Assembly: GCF_039536325.1 (NCBI RefSeq)
Contig: NZ_BAAAYO010000015.1
Span: forward strand, 1-64,000
Direction of reading: 5' to 3'
DNA from: Paenibacillus_AB hodogayensis
GTDB lineage: Bacteria > Bacillota > Bacilli > Paenibacillales > NBRC-103111
DNA: 64,000 bases
The notes beneath the pieces are model-generated. The model worked only from the letters and a program-made list of their open reading frames with translations. It did not search any database and was not told the origin of the DNA. The position numbers and the translations under genes are program-made. Below, in pieces: positions 50,473 to 59,162 of this stretch (position 1 is its first letter; each line of letters starts with the position of its first letter).

Positions 50473-51338
50473 CAGGATGTTGCTGGTGTTTGTAATCTCG
50501 GCAGTCCAAGCCGGTAGCTCCCCCGCGTCTCGACGCCTCCGACGCCCTCGAAGCCGCTGATCGTGTTGCGGATGACATCGACGATGCTGACGGTGTCCTT
50601 CACGGACGTAAAGGCCGCCTTGATGGCGATGCAGGACGGATCGAGCGCGTGAATCAGCACCCTTCCGGGGGAGCTTGCAAAGTTTGCCCCGGACTTCAGC
50701 AGCGCTTCGAAATGGGACTGGCACGCCCCGGCAATGACGGTGAGCGAATCCAGGTTGCGGTCATACTGACGTGAAGCGTGAACCGCATTGATGAAGTTGT
50801 GCGAGTTCTTATAAATGTTCAGGTCGTTTATGTCCTTGTCCTTCATATGTTTCAAAATCCCGTCGTGTCCGGTAATGACGACAATGTCCGGCCGTACCTC
50901 CGGCAGCAGCCGGTACAGCGCCTGGCTCATATTCGCTTCGGTGACGAAATATCCTTCCGCCGGAACGCGGAATTCCTCGTACAATGCCATGCTTTTGCGC
51001 AAATACATCGGGTCGCCGTCCAGGTGCAGCACCTTGCCGGGTATCTCGAAGTAGGCATGGGGCATATGCTGCTCGCCGCCAAGCTGAGTCTGCTGCTTCT
51101 CCCGCTGCCACAGCCGGTAGCGCGCCAGCTCGCGCAGCGACTCGTTGACTTTCATCTGCGAATACTGCTGCTGGAGCGGCCGGGCGTCCTGCGCCGGCTG
51201 CAAATCCGCGACGGGCGAATCGGCCAACAGCCGGAAATCGACGCCTTTGAGCACCGCGCGCTGCACGTCGAGCGCGGCAATTTTAAAAATGACGTCTCCG
51301 CCATAGGACTTTCGAACGACCAGTTCTCCTTGCTTCAT
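50472..51338 (-). CDS. yabG: Spore coat-modifying cysteine protease YabG
   Basis: Mother-cell protease that trims spore coat proteins at the transglutaminase-linking stage. 288 residues. The family's conserved regions are seen: GELVVRKSYGGDVIFKI, DIVVITGHDGILKHMKD, YKNSHNFINAVHASRQYD, and the cysteine region TVIAGACQSHFEALL with the likely nucleophile, then SSPGRVLIHALDPSCIA. ATG 51338. A sigma-K promoter precedes it, matching late mother-cell expression. Confidence 0.94.
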   Translation of the reverse strand: MKQGELVVRKSYGGDVIFKIAALDVQRAVLKGVDFRLLADSPVADLQPAQDARPLQQQYSQMKVNESLRELARYRLWQREKQQTQLGGEQHMPHAYFEIPGKVLHLDGDPMYLRKSMALYEEFRVPAEGYFVTEANMSQALYRLLPEVRPDIVVITGHDGILKHMKDKDINDLNIYKNSHNFINAVHASRQYDRNLDSLTVIAGACQSHFEALLKSGANFASSPGRVLIHALDPSCIAIKAAFTSVKDTVSIVDVIRNTISGFEGVGGVETRGSYRLGLPRLQTPATS

Positions 51339-51360
51339 ACTCCGTATCGCCTCCCTCGAC

Positions 51361-51389
51361 TATCCTATGGGCGAGGTAGGCGTTTGGTG
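51361..51389 (-). promoter_or_regulatory. Sigma-K promoter of yabG
   Basis: Minus strand CACC (51386-51389), 16-bp spacer, CATAGGATA (51361-51369), which fits the sigma-K pattern mACm and CATAnnnTA. It overlaps the space between ksgA and yabG. Confidence 0.6.
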
Positions 51390-51393
51390 CGTA

Positions 51394-52290
51394 TTATCGG
51401 AGCTGTTTGCGGTATGCCAATATGGCGTTGGCTAGTCGCGCGTATTCGTCGATTCCGAGCGTTTCGCCGCGCCGAACCGGATCGATGCCGCATTCGGCCA
51501 ATATGCTTTCCATGGCGGGCTTGGACGCTTTATCGAATAGGCCGGCAAGCAGATTGTTGGACAGCGTCTTGCGCCGCTGGGCAAAGCAGGCATGCACGAC
51601 CTCGAAGAACAAAGCCTCGTCCTCCACATGAACGGCAGGCGTCTGCCGCAGCTTCAGACGGATCACGGCCGAATCCACGTTGGGCTGAGGGATGAACACG
51701 GTAGGCGGCACAATGGCGACCACGTCCGGCTCGGCATAATATTGCACCGCGATGCTCAGACTGCCGTATTCTTTGCCCCCCGGCTTGGCAGCCATCCGCT
51801 CGGCCACTTCCCGTTGGATCATGACGACGATATATTCGAGCGGGAGCTTCTGTTCCAGCAGCTTCATCATGATCGGGGTCGTTACGTAGTAGGGCAGATT
51901 GGCCACCACGCTGACGCCGGAGCAGCCGGCAAAGTGCCGGGCCCATAGCTCGTCCAGATCCAACTTCAGCACGTCTCCGTGAACGACCGTGGCATGCGGA
52001 TACGGCTGGAGCGTCTCCTCGAGAATCGGCAGCAGCCTTCCGTCGATCTCTACCGCGACGACCTTGCCCGCCGCCTTGGCCAGCTGTTGGGTCAGCGCTC
52101 CGATACCGGGACCGATCTCCAGCACGCCCTTCGTGTCGTCCAGCTTGGCCGCCGAAGCAATTTTGTTCAGAATGTTCAGATCGGTCAGAAAATTTTGGCC
52201 CAGGCTCTTTTTCAACGTAAACCCGTGCTTGCGGATGATATCCTGCGTACGCCTCGGCGTTGCGACGTCGGCTGTCGGATGTTCGTTCAT
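51394..52290 (-). CDS. ksgA: 16S rRNA dimethyladenosine methyltransferase KsgA
   Basis: Dimethylates A1518 and A1519 of 16S rRNA, a late 30S assembly step. 298 residues: KSLGQNFLTDLNILNKI, SAM motif LEIGPGIGALTQQL, catalytic NLPY in VVANLPYYVTTPIM, and a C-terminal helical domain. Four-base overlap with rnmV (ATGA). Confidence 0.97.
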   Translation of the reverse strand: MNEHPTADVATPRRTQDIIRKHGFTLKKSLGQNFLTDLNILNKIASAAKLDDTKGVLEIGPGIGALTQQLAKAAGKVVAVEIDGRLLPILEETLQPYPHATVVHGDVLKLDLDELWARHFAGCSGVSVVANLPYYVTTPIMMKLLEQKLPLEYIVVMIQREVAERMAAKPGGKEYGSLSIAVQYYAEPDVVAIVPPTVFIPQPNVDSAVIRLKLRQTPAVHVEDEALFFEVVHACFAQRRKTLSNNLLAGLFDKASKPAMESILAECGIDPVRRGETLGIDEYARLANAILAYRKQLR

Positions 52291-52856
52291 TGCTTGTCTC
52301 CTCCCTCCTGCAAGGCGGTCATTTGTTCATACGCCTTGGCGAATTCTTCGTGCCCGATGCGAAACATCCGGCATCTCTTGTAAAATTGCTTTCCGTTGCA
52401 ATAGCCGATGCCGAGCAGCTTGCCCATCTCGAGCCTGCGCGCAGCCGCCTGAGGATGCACGAGCAAGCCTGCGGCCATCAGATCGTCCATCGTTATGTCC
52501 GGCTCTCCGAGAGCGTCCTCGCCGACATCCGTGCGTACGTTGGCCAGCGCCTTGACGATCGCCTCCGGCGAAGCGTTTTCTACCCCGATGTCCGCTTTGC
52601 GCATCGCTTCCTCGCGGGACACGAAAGCATGCTTACAGCCTGGCACGCGAGCCGCGATTATTTTGCGGATACGCTCGCCGGCATGGTCGGGATCGGTGAA
52701 CACGATGACGCCCCGTCGCTCCTGCGCCATGGCGATACGCTGCAGCACCTGCTCATTGATGGCCGAGCCGCCCGTTTCGATCGTCTCCGCCTCTACCGCA
52801 CGACGGATGGCTACCGTATCGTCCCGTCCTTCGACGACGATAATTTCTCGGATCAT
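52287..52856 (-). CDS. rnmV: Ribonuclease M5
   Basis: Matures 5S rRNA in Gram-positive bacteria. 189 residues with an N-terminal TOPRIM domain: IIVVEGRDDTVAIRRA with the catalytic glutamate, and VIVFTDPDHAGERIRK with the DxD motif. The C-terminal part binds the L18-5S complex. ATG 52856; coupled to ksgA by a four-base overlap. Confidence 0.96.
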   Translation of the reverse strand: MIREIIVVEGRDDTVAIRRAVEAETIETGGSAINEQVLQRIAMAQERRGVIVFTDPDHAGERIRKIIAARVPGCKHAFVSREEAMRKADIGVENASPEAIVKALANVRTDVGEDALGEPDITMDDLMAAGLLVHPQAAARRLEMGKLLGIGYCNGKQFYKRCRMFRIGHEEFAKAYEQMTALQEGGDKQ

Positions 52857-52889
52857 GTGACGTTTCGTTCCTTTCCCTGAAGACGAACA

Positions 52890-52916
52890 AAAAGAAGAGG
52901 GCGCCCCTCTTCTTTT
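52890..52916 (-). terminator. Terminator of yabE
   Basis: AAAAGAAGAGGG/CCCTCTTCTTTT stem with a short GCG loop and TTTTTG after it. It lies about 100 bases after the yabE stop and before rnmV. Confidence 0.82.
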
Positions 52917-53021
52917 GCGTCGATCACTTTATTTACAATATACCGGACTGCGCTGTTACACGCAACCGCAATCCGGGTAATAACGAACAGAGCCTTCCTT
53001 CCTAAAGCCAAAATGACACGA

Positions 53022-54161
53022 CTAGTTGACGGACGGCTTTTCCTTGCCGATTACGTATACTTTATAACCGCGCTTTAGGCCGAATCGTTTGGCATAATCG
53101 GAGCTGTCGAAATAAACGTCGATAATGTTGCCTTTGATAGCGCTACCAGTATCTTCTGCCCGACGGAAACCGATTCCTTCGATATATACCCACCAGCCGA
53201 TCGGGATGACTTTAGGATCGACAGCGATGGTTCGCCCTTCGCTGACTTTCGTTCCCGAAAACGTCATGCCGTATTGCGGATGCTCGCTCGTTTTGCCTGT
53301 CGAAGCGGCATCGACGGAGTAGGCCGTCAACGTGACGTTACTAATAATTTGTTTATACGCGAACTTGACGCCGCCCTTGGTCACTTCCTCGATATCCGGC
53401 GAAGCGGCGGACAATACGACGACCGGGTTTTTCGTGCCTAGCGCCACGATCTGGTCGATCTGCTCCTGCTCGACCTTCGTATCGACGACGTTCTCGGCCA
53501 CGAGCTGGCCGTCCTCGTACACCTTCTCGATCTTCTTGGCAAGAATGCCTTCCTTGCCTTCCGTTACGACCTGTTCCTTGCCTTTGAGCAAGTTTGGATC
53601 GTTGGTCTTGACCGTATCGAACGGAATCGACTCGGTCTGGTTTTCCAGCAGCTTCTGCACCCGTACAATCTGAATGGGTGTATTGGCCGCCAAAGCTTCT
53701 TCCTTGGCGGGAGTCAATTTATCGAGCTCCCCTAGGTCTACGCTCAGTTCCTCCAACGCCCCCGCAACGGTCTTGGCTACGGTGTAGCGCGTTTCCGTCT
53801 TGCCGTCAGCGGTCAATTGGACGGGAATGGCATGCGTGACGGTATACGTTGCCCCATGTCTGAGCTTCGTCTCCAACACGGCCGATACGCGGTCGTGCGT
53901 GCTTACGGATATGTGTTGTTCGTCGAGGAAGGCAGACAATGTCGCTTGTCTCGTCTTGATCTGCTTCTGCTCCCCATTGACGACCAGATCCACCTTTTTG
54001 ATTGACGTACCATACAAAAGCAGTGCAAACATAACTGCCATCACGATCGAAAACAAAGCGCCTAGTGAAATCAAACGCAAGTTTTCATGCTTCCATCGCA
54101 TTGCGAAAGACATGCTGGATGATCGTTTTACATGGGTGTTTCCGTTTGGAATAGCGCCCAC
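53022..54161 (-). CDS. yabE: RpfB-like wall protein with DUF348, G5 and 3D domains (YabE)
   Basis: A 379-residue secreted or membrane-tethered cell-wall protein. Signal anchor at about 29-50 (ISLGALFSIVMAVMFALLLYG), two DUF348 repeats (about 55-100 and 110-160), a G5 domain (about 180-260: ESIPFDTVKTNDPNLLKGKE) and a C-terminal 3D domain with the three aspartates (VTLTAYSVDAAST, TIAVDPKVIPIGWWVYIEG, EDTGSAIKGNIIDVYFDS). The 3D fold is a MltA-like lytic transglycosylase core. GTG start (54161) with AGGAGG nine bases before. Controlled by a c-di-AMP riboswitch upstream. Confidence 0.95.
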   Translation of the reverse strand: MGAIPNGNTHVKRSSSMSFAMRWKHENLRLISLGALFSIVMAVMFALLLYGTSIKKVDLVVNGEQKQIKTRQATLSAFLDEQHISVSTHDRVSAVLETKLRHGATYTVTHAIPVQLTADGKTETRYTVAKTVAGALEELSVDLGELDKLTPAKEEALAANTPIQIVRVQKLLENQTESIPFDTVKTNDPNLLKGKEQVVTEGKEGILAKKIEKVYEDGQLVAENVVDTKVEQEQIDQIVALGTKNPVVVLSAASPDIEEVTKGGVKFAYKQIISNVTLTAYSVDAASTGKTSEHPQYGMTFSGTKVSEGRTIAVDPKVIPIGWWVYIEGIGFRRAEDTGSAIKGNIIDVYFDSSDYAKRFGLKRGYKVYVIGKEKPSVN

Positions 54162-54340
54162 TTATGCGGTCCTCCTTCATCAGTTCTCGCGGTCGAGTGT
54201 TACGCATGACTGGATTGACGCGGCCTGGTTTCAATTTTTGGATGATTCGATGCTTGCCATCGGCTGTTGCATGTTGGGGCTATGTTTATGACGACTTATG
54301 CCTAATTAGTCCGTACAGGATTATTTTCGAACATGTCGAA
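54162..54340. other. Leader between riboswitch terminator and yabE
   Basis: About 180 bases of untranslated leader with no ORF. Bases 54321-54345 hold TTATTTTCGA-ACATG-TCGAAAATAA, a perfect 10-base inverted repeat that contains TGTCGAA, a full Spo0A box, and partly overlaps the T-run of the leader terminator. Confidence 0.55.
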
Positions 54341-54377
54341 AATAAAAGCCGCATGGAAGAGGTACTCTTCTCGCGGC
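54341..54377 (-). terminator. Leader terminator of the yabE riboswitch
   Basis: GCCGC-GAAGAG/CTCTTC-GCGGC stem with a TAC-type loop and internal mismatch, followed by TTTTATTTT. This is the expression platform of the riboswitch. Confidence 0.82.
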
Positions 54378-54430
54378 ATATAACCGAATGCTCATCCCAG
54401 TCAAGGATGGCGCTTCGTTGCCCGACAATC

Positions 54431-54575
54431 GTGCCTCTCTCTTCACGCTTACGAGGTTAGCTGACGGGTTCGGGCAAGAGAGTCGCCCTATCCGAGACAA
54501 GCCGGGCGGACGGCTGCCTCGAAATTCACCCCATGTAAACTTGGTTCCCCCGATTCCCATTTGGAAATTCAGCGA
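54431..54575 (-). promoter_or_regulatory. c-di-AMP riboswitch (ydaO-yuaA family)
   Basis: Read on the minus strand, the leader has the conserved blocks of the ydaO aptamer in order: CGCTGAATTTCC, GGGAATCGGGGGAACCA, TGGGGTGAATTTC, then GCCCGAACCCGTCAGCTAACC and CTCG...AAGCG. c-di-AMP binding turns expression off in this class. An intrinsic terminator follows by about 55 bases. Wall-lytic genes of the yabE/rpf type are known targets of this class. Confidence 0.85.
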
Positions 54576-54620
54576 TAGTAAGTCGATGGCGGTATTCAAT
54601 TTCGAATCATTATGATCGTA

Positions 54621-54649
54621 ATATTAAAGCCTTATGAAAAAGCTGTAAA
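54621..54649 (-). promoter_or_regulatory. Promoter of the yabE leader
   Basis: TTTACA (54644-54649), 17-bp spacer, TAATAT (54621-54626) on the minus strand, about 45 bases before the aptamer. Single mismatch in the -35, two in the -10. Confidence 0.65.
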
Positions 54650-54859
54650 GAGGATGAAAAGTCCTTATTTTCGCGAAAAGCCGAAAAAAATGCTTTTATT
54701 CCGTTTTTTCTTGCAACAAATCCCTGTTTTTCTTCGTCATATACCTCTATGTCTTGAGATATATAGCCATTTTAGTAAAAACATCTTGTCCGAGATGCTG
54801 TTTTTCAGCCAAAAATGGTATGATGGAGTGAAAAACGCAACCAAAATTGGAGGGAAAAG
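54650..54859. other. AT-rich divergent region before the ABC genes
   Basis: 210 bases without an ORF of coding character. TATGAT at 54819-54824 could be the -10 of the plus-strand ABC operon, but no good -35 lies at 17 bp (TGCTGT). Confidence 0.4.
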
Positions 54860-55609
54860 ATGGAAACCATACTCGAGGTGAAGGGGCTTTCAGGTGGATA
54901 TATTTGGAATCGTCCGATCATTCGCGAGATTGATTTTTCGGTCGGTCCCGGAGAGATGATCGGGCTAATCGGACTGAATGGAGCTGGAAAAAGTACAACC
55001 ATTAAACATATTTTGGGTCTTCTTGCTCCTCACGAAGGGTCGGTTCGCATCTTGGGTCGAGAAGCCGGGCAATCCGCGGAAACGTACCGCAGCTCATTTG
55101 CCTACGTGCCCGAATCGCCGGAATTGTATGAGGAATTGACCATCCGCGAGCATCTGCGGATGACGTCGATGGCATACGGCCTCGATTCCGCGCAATTCGA
55201 GCAAAAATCCGCCGTTCTGGCAGGACAATTCGACATGACGAACAAGCTGGATTCATTCCCGCAGACGCTGTCGAAAGGGATGCGGCAGAAGGTAATGATT
55301 ATGAACGCCTTTCTCACTGAACCTCCTCTCTATATTATCGATGAGCCTTTTCTCGGACTGGACCCGCTAGGCATTCGCTCGCTACTCGAATTAATGGTCG
55401 AGCGCAAGCGCCAAGGCGCCTCCTTCCTGATCAGCTCGCACATTTTGTCCACGCTGGAAACGTATTGCGACCGGTTTATCGTGCTGCACCGGGGAAGAAT
55501 CGCCGCACAGGGAGCGCTGTCGAATTTGCGCTCCCAGGTACCCGGGAGCGGTCCGGAATCGACCCTGGACGAGCTGTTCTACACCCTGGTGAAAGGCGGC
55601 GCTTCATGA
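54860..55609 (+). CDS. ABC transporter ATP-binding protein (EcsA-like)
   Basis: 249-residue ATPase: Walker A GLNGAGKSTT (given as LIGLNGAGKST), Q-loop YVPESPELYEELT, signature LSKGMRQKVMIM, Walker B LYIIDEPFLGLDP and the H-loop SSHILS. The pattern of a three-residue YVP rather than Q at the Q-loop is seen in EcsA. ATG 54860 follows TGGAGGG. It overlaps its permease gene by four bases. On the opposite strand to most neighbours. EcsA-EcsB affects protein secretion and sporulation in B. subtilis, but a role here is inference. Confidence 0.85.
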   Translation: METILEVKGLSGGYIWNRPIIREIDFSVGPGEMIGLIGLNGAGKSTTIKHILGLLAPHEGSVRILGREAGQSAETYRSSFAYVPESPELYEELTIREHLRMTSMAYGLDSAQFEQKSAVLAGQFDMTNKLDSFPQTLSKGMRQKVMIMNAFLTEPPLYIIDEPFLGLDPLGIRSLLELMVERKRQGASFLISSHILSTLETYCDRFIVLHRGRIAAQGALSNLRSQVPGSGPESTLDELFYTLVKGGAS

Positions 55610-56808
55610 ACCCGGCGGCGGCGATCTGGAAGGAGCGTCTCTCCGCCCATCTGCGCATCGTAGCCCGGTATACGATTTACGCCGGGCGAAGCGGTTTGTT
55701 CATGTTCATGATGATCGTGTTCATCGCTTCCTCCTATATGTACGGCAAGGCGCTGATCCAACTACCGGAGACGTTCCCCTATATGCTCGTCATCACGTGC
55801 TGGCTGACGCCGTTTATCGCCTTAAGCCCAATCCGGACGCTGCTGCGCGAGGCCGATCTTGTATTCCTGCTCCCGATGGAGGCGAAGATGGGCGTTTATT
55901 TCCGCAATGCGCTGCTGTACAGCTTTGCCATGCAAGCGTTCGCGGTATTGTTTGCGTTATCGGCCGCCATGCCTCTCTACCGGCACGGCGCAGGCGACGG
56001 AGCGCTGCCCCTTCTCGGGCTCGCCCTATTAGCATTGGCTCTGAAATTCGCCAATCTGCTCGGAAGCTGGATGGAGAATAGCTTTGTACGTTCGGGCTAC
56101 CGAACCTTGTTCCGTTTCGCGCGCTGGATAGGCAGCTTCGGCATCGTGTACGCGCTTTACCGGTACGGCTGGATAGCCGGAATCGGCAGCTTCGCTGCAT
56201 CGTTCGCCATTATGGGCGGCTGGGCGGCCGCTTCGCGCAGGCTGAAAGTAAACTGGCCCTATTTGCGGCTCGTCGAGGCCGGGCACCGCACGAATCTGCT
56301 GCTCTTTTTCCATATGTTCATCGATGTGGACGAGCTGCCGAACCGCGTAAAACCAAGACGTGCCTTGTCCCGGTTGGCCGCGCGCGTCCCGTTTCGCAGC
56401 AGCGAAGCTTTCCGCTACTTGTATTGGCTGACCCTGCTCCGCTCCGAGCTGTTCGGCATCGTCTTGAGACTGTCGCTCGTCGCGCTCGCCATCCTGCTCG
56501 CCGTGGAAGGTCCGCTGCTGTTCGCCGCCGTTTACGTATTGTTCCAGGTGGTGACAGGCGTACAGCTCGGCTCGCTTCACCAGTTTCACCGCCATTCGGT
56601 CTGGCCGGCGCTGTACCCGCTTCCTGCAGCACTGCGGCAGAAATCCGCCGTTCGCGTTTCCTTCGCCGTCCAGTTGGCTCTTGCGTTGGTGCTCGCGCTT
56701 CCGTTATGCCGGCCGGCCGTCTTCACTCCTTGGCTGCTGGCCCTGCCGCTAATCGGGATCGCAATTGCTTTTGCTTTTCGCCGCGGAGCCGCTAAAAGGT
56801 CAGCCTGA
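55606..56808 (+). CDS. ABC transporter permease (EcsB-like)
   Basis: 400-residue membrane protein, coupled to the ATPase by ATGA. At least eight hydrophobic segments (for example FMFMMIVFIASSYMYG, FAMQAFAVLFALSAAM, LPLLGLALLALALKFANLL, and a C-terminal pair near residues 290-395). Similar in character to EcsB, a family without a fixed periplasmic domain; the substrate is unknown. Ends at a strong convergent terminator with tatD. Confidence 0.8.
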   Translation: MNPAAAIWKERLSAHLRIVARYTIYAGRSGLFMFMMIVFIASSYMYGKALIQLPETFPYMLVITCWLTPFIALSPIRTLLREADLVFLLPMEAKMGVYFRNALLYSFAMQAFAVLFALSAAMPLYRHGAGDGALPLLGLALLALALKFANLLGSWMENSFVRSGYRTLFRFARWIGSFGIVYALYRYGWIAGIGSFAASFAIMGGWAAASRRLKVNWPYLRLVEAGHRTNLLLFFHMFIDVDELPNRVKPRRALSRLAARVPFRSSEAFRYLYWLTLLRSELFGIVLRLSLVALAILLAVEGPLLFAAVYVLFQVVTGVQLGSLHQFHRHSVWPALYPLPAALRQKSAVRVSFAVQLALALVLALPLCRPAVFTPWLLALPLIGIAIAFAFRRGAAKRSA

Positions 56809-56816
56809 TCGGTACA

Positions 56817-56885
56817 AATAAAAGTCCCCGCTCCCTCGGATTGGCGCCTACAAAGGACGCCGGCCAACGGGACGGGGACTTTAAA
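56817..56885. terminator. Convergent terminator between the ABC genes and tatD
   Basis: A long hairpin: AAAGTCCCCG and CGGGGACTTT form the outer stem, with CTCCC and inner GC-rich pairs (GGCGCC and GGCCAACGGG) between. AT-rich runs lie on both sides. Confidence 0.78.
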
Positions 56886-56902
56886 TTTCAATTAAATTTC
56901 TA

Positions 56903-57676
56903 TTAAAGAGCCGGCATGCCGAACAGCCGCGTCGCGTTATCCGAAGTAATCGCCGCAATCTCCTCGAGCGTGACGCCTTTGAGCTCCGCGGCCGCTTCGG
57001 CGACCAGACGGACATACCCGGTCTCATTGCGTTTGCCGCGGTGCGGGTGAGGCGTTAAATAAGGCGCATCCGTCTCGATGAGCAACCGGTCGAGCGGCAC
57101 CTGAGTCAGCACTTCCTTCGGCTGGCGCGCGTTTTTGAACGTGATCGGCCCGCCGAATGAGATGTAGAAATTCATATCGAGGCATAGCTTGGCCGTCTCC
57201 CAGCTTCCCGAGTAGCAGTGCATTACGCCGCCGACATCCTCCGCCTTCTCCTCGCGCAGCAGCTGCACGATATCTTGATGCGCTTCCCGGTTATGGATAG
57301 CGATCGGCATGCCGATACGCCGCGCCAGACGGATTTGCTCGCGGAAAACGCGGTGCTGCACGTCCTTGGGCGAGGTGTCCCAGTAGTAGTCCAAACCGAT
57401 TTCGCCGATGGCCACCACTTTTTCCTTTTTGCACAGCTCTTCGATCCAGTCCAGATCGTCGGCGCGCATATCGATCGCATCCTGCGGATGCCAGCCCACG
57501 GCGGAATAAATAAAATCGAACCGCTCGGTGAGCTCGATCGAGGTCGGGATCGTCTCCCGGTTAAAGCCGATATTAATAATCCGGCTCACCCCTTGCTGGC
57601 GGGCGCGCTCGATAACCTCCTCCCGGTCGTCGTCAAACTGGCTCGCATTCAAATGTGTATGTGTATCTGTCAGCAT
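56903..57676 (-). CDS. tatD: TatD-family metal-dependent hydrolase
   Basis: 257-residue amidohydrolase-fold nuclease (YabD in B. subtilis). Metal ligands: HTH in DTHTHLN, GEIGLDYYW, PIAIHNREA, MHCYSGS and ETDAPYLTPHPHRG. Likely a 3'-5' DNase or RNA/DNA end processing enzyme. ATG 57676. In most Firmicutes metS lies just upstream; here an HD-domain gene takes that place. Confidence 0.95.
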   Translation of the reverse strand: MLTDTHTHLNASQFDDDREEVIERARQQGVSRIINIGFNRETIPTSIELTERFDFIYSAVGWHPQDAIDMRADDLDWIEELCKKEKVVAIGEIGLDYYWDTSPKDVQHRVFREQIRLARRIGMPIAIHNREAHQDIVQLLREEKAEDVGGVMHCYSGSWETAKLCLDMNFYISFGGPITFKNARQPKEVLTQVPLDRLLIETDAPYLTPHPHRGKRNETGYVRLVAEAAAELKGVTLEEIAAITSDNATRLFGMPAL

Positions 57677-57713
57677 AATGCCCCTCCGCGTTCATTTCTT
57701 CTTCTTTGCCGCA

Positions 57714-59003
57714 TCAAGCCTGCTCCAGCAACCGTCGCAGTTCCGGCGACAGACAGCCGTCTGTCTTCGCGAGCAGCTCGGCGGGATAATAAATATGATG
57801 CTTGCCTCCGTGAATGCTGCTGATCGAACGGATAATGTCCGATTTGCGGGATATTTCCAGCAGCTCGTTTTTGCCGTTCAGCAGCCAAATCGGCAGGCTT
57901 TCCTCCTCGTTCCCGGCACGGTATACATCATAAGGCAAATCGGTCAAATAATCGATTTCCAGATAATAGTCCGGGTCGATTCCGCATGTCCGCATCCCTT
58001 GCCGCAGCTCTTCCTCCAGCGCCGGGTCCAGCAGATCCAACGCCGTATATCGGAACAGCCGACGGTTCATAAAGCGGGCGCACAGGTCCGATAAGATCGA
58101 GTCCGTTTCCTGCATCCATTGCGTAATGATCATTTGTACGTATGACTCGTCTAGGGTCAGGTAATCTTCAATCGTCATCCTGCGCTCCAGCAAGCCGGTA
58201 ATCGGCCCGATCAAAAAACGGAACTCATACGACTTATCCTCATAAAGACGTTTGGCCCTCTCGAATATTTTACGGAGGACAATCTCTGAGCTGCGGGTAA
58301 CCGGATGAAAGTACACTTGCCAATACATCTGGTAACGCGACATCAAATAGTCTTCAACGGCATGCATCCCGCTCTCCTTCACGACGAGATGCCCTTTAAA
58401 CGGACGAATCACGCGTAAAATCCGCTCCATGTCGAACGTGCCGTAATGCACCCCGGTATAGTAGGCGTCCCGCAGCAAATAATCCATCCGATCGGCGTCC
58501 AATTGGCTGGAGATCAGACTGACGACGATTTCCTTGCCGTACGTTTTGCAAATCACGTCGGCCACTTTATTGGGCAAGTCCGGGTCGGCTTCGGTTAGGA
58601 CGCGGTTCACCTCGGTATCCCCTAGAACGAGTTTGCAAGTCCATTCCTCGTGATGGGTGCCGAATACGCTCTCGATCGAATGGGAAAACGGCCCATGCCC
58701 GATATCGTGCAGAAGCGCCGCGCACAGGCACAACAGCCGCTCTTCGCTCGGCCAATCCGCATAGCCGTTGCGTTCGAATTGGGAAATAATTCGTCTCGTC
58801 ACCTCGTACACGCCGAGGGAATGGGAGAATCGACTATGCTCCGCGCCATGAAACGTCATGAAGGAGGTGCCCAATTGACGAACTCGGCGCAGCCGTTGAA
58901 ATTCTTTGGTATTAATCAAATTCCAGATCGTCTCGTCCTGCACGTAAATGTATTTGTGAACCGGATCTTTAAACACTTTTTCTTCCGTCAGCTGCCGGGG
59001 CAT
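57714..59003 (-). CDS. HD-domain phosphohydrolase (YwfO/dGTPase-like)
   Basis: 429-residue enzyme of the dGTPase-like HD family: QRLRRVRQLGTSFMTFHGAE, the first metal histidine in SRFSHSLGVYEVTRRI, the HD pair in CAALLHDIGHGPFSHSIE, and a later aspartate in LDADRMDYLLRDAYYTGV. B. subtilis YwfO is the nearest known relative and hydrolyses dNTPs. ATG 59003 follows GGGAGG; an upstream TTG gives six more codons. Separated from abrB by a 425-base divergent region with Spo0A boxes. Confidence 0.88.
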   Translation of the reverse strand: MPRQLTEEKVFKDPVHKYIYVQDETIWNLINTKEFQRLRRVRQLGTSFMTFHGAEHSRFSHSLGVYEVTRRIISQFERNGYADWPSEERLLCLCAALLHDIGHGPFSHSIESVFGTHHEEWTCKLVLGDTEVNRVLTEADPDLPNKVADVICKTYGKEIVVSLISSQLDADRMDYLLRDAYYTGVHYGTFDMERILRVIRPFKGHLVVKESGMHAVEDYLMSRYQMYWQVYFHPVTRSSEIVLRKIFERAKRLYEDKSYEFRFLIGPITGLLERRMTIEDYLTLDESYVQMIITQWMQETDSILSDLCARFMNRRLFRYTALDLLDPALEEELRQGMRTCGIDPDYYLEIDYLTDLPYDVYRAGNEEESLPIWLLNGKNELLEISRKSDIIRSISSIHGGKHHIYYPAELLAKTDGCLSPELRRLLEQA

Positions 59004-59133
59004 GCTCAACCTCCCGAACATTCATAGTTTGACCAGTCTCTTACTTACAAGTATATACCAAACCGGCGAAAAAGCCTCGCACAAACAGAAGATGGCGACA
59101 TTCGCCAGCGGCAGAAATCGTATGCTGTCGACG

Positions 59134-59162
59134 TTCGACATATGGTACAAGAAATTGTCGAA
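59134..59162. promoter_or_regulatory. Pair of Spo0A boxes upstream of the HD gene and abrB
   Basis: Two perfect 0A boxes in opposite orientation: TTCGACA (59134-59140) and TGTCGAA (59156-59162), 22 bases apart. They lie about 135 bases before the HD-gene start and 270 before abrB. Confidence 0.6.
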
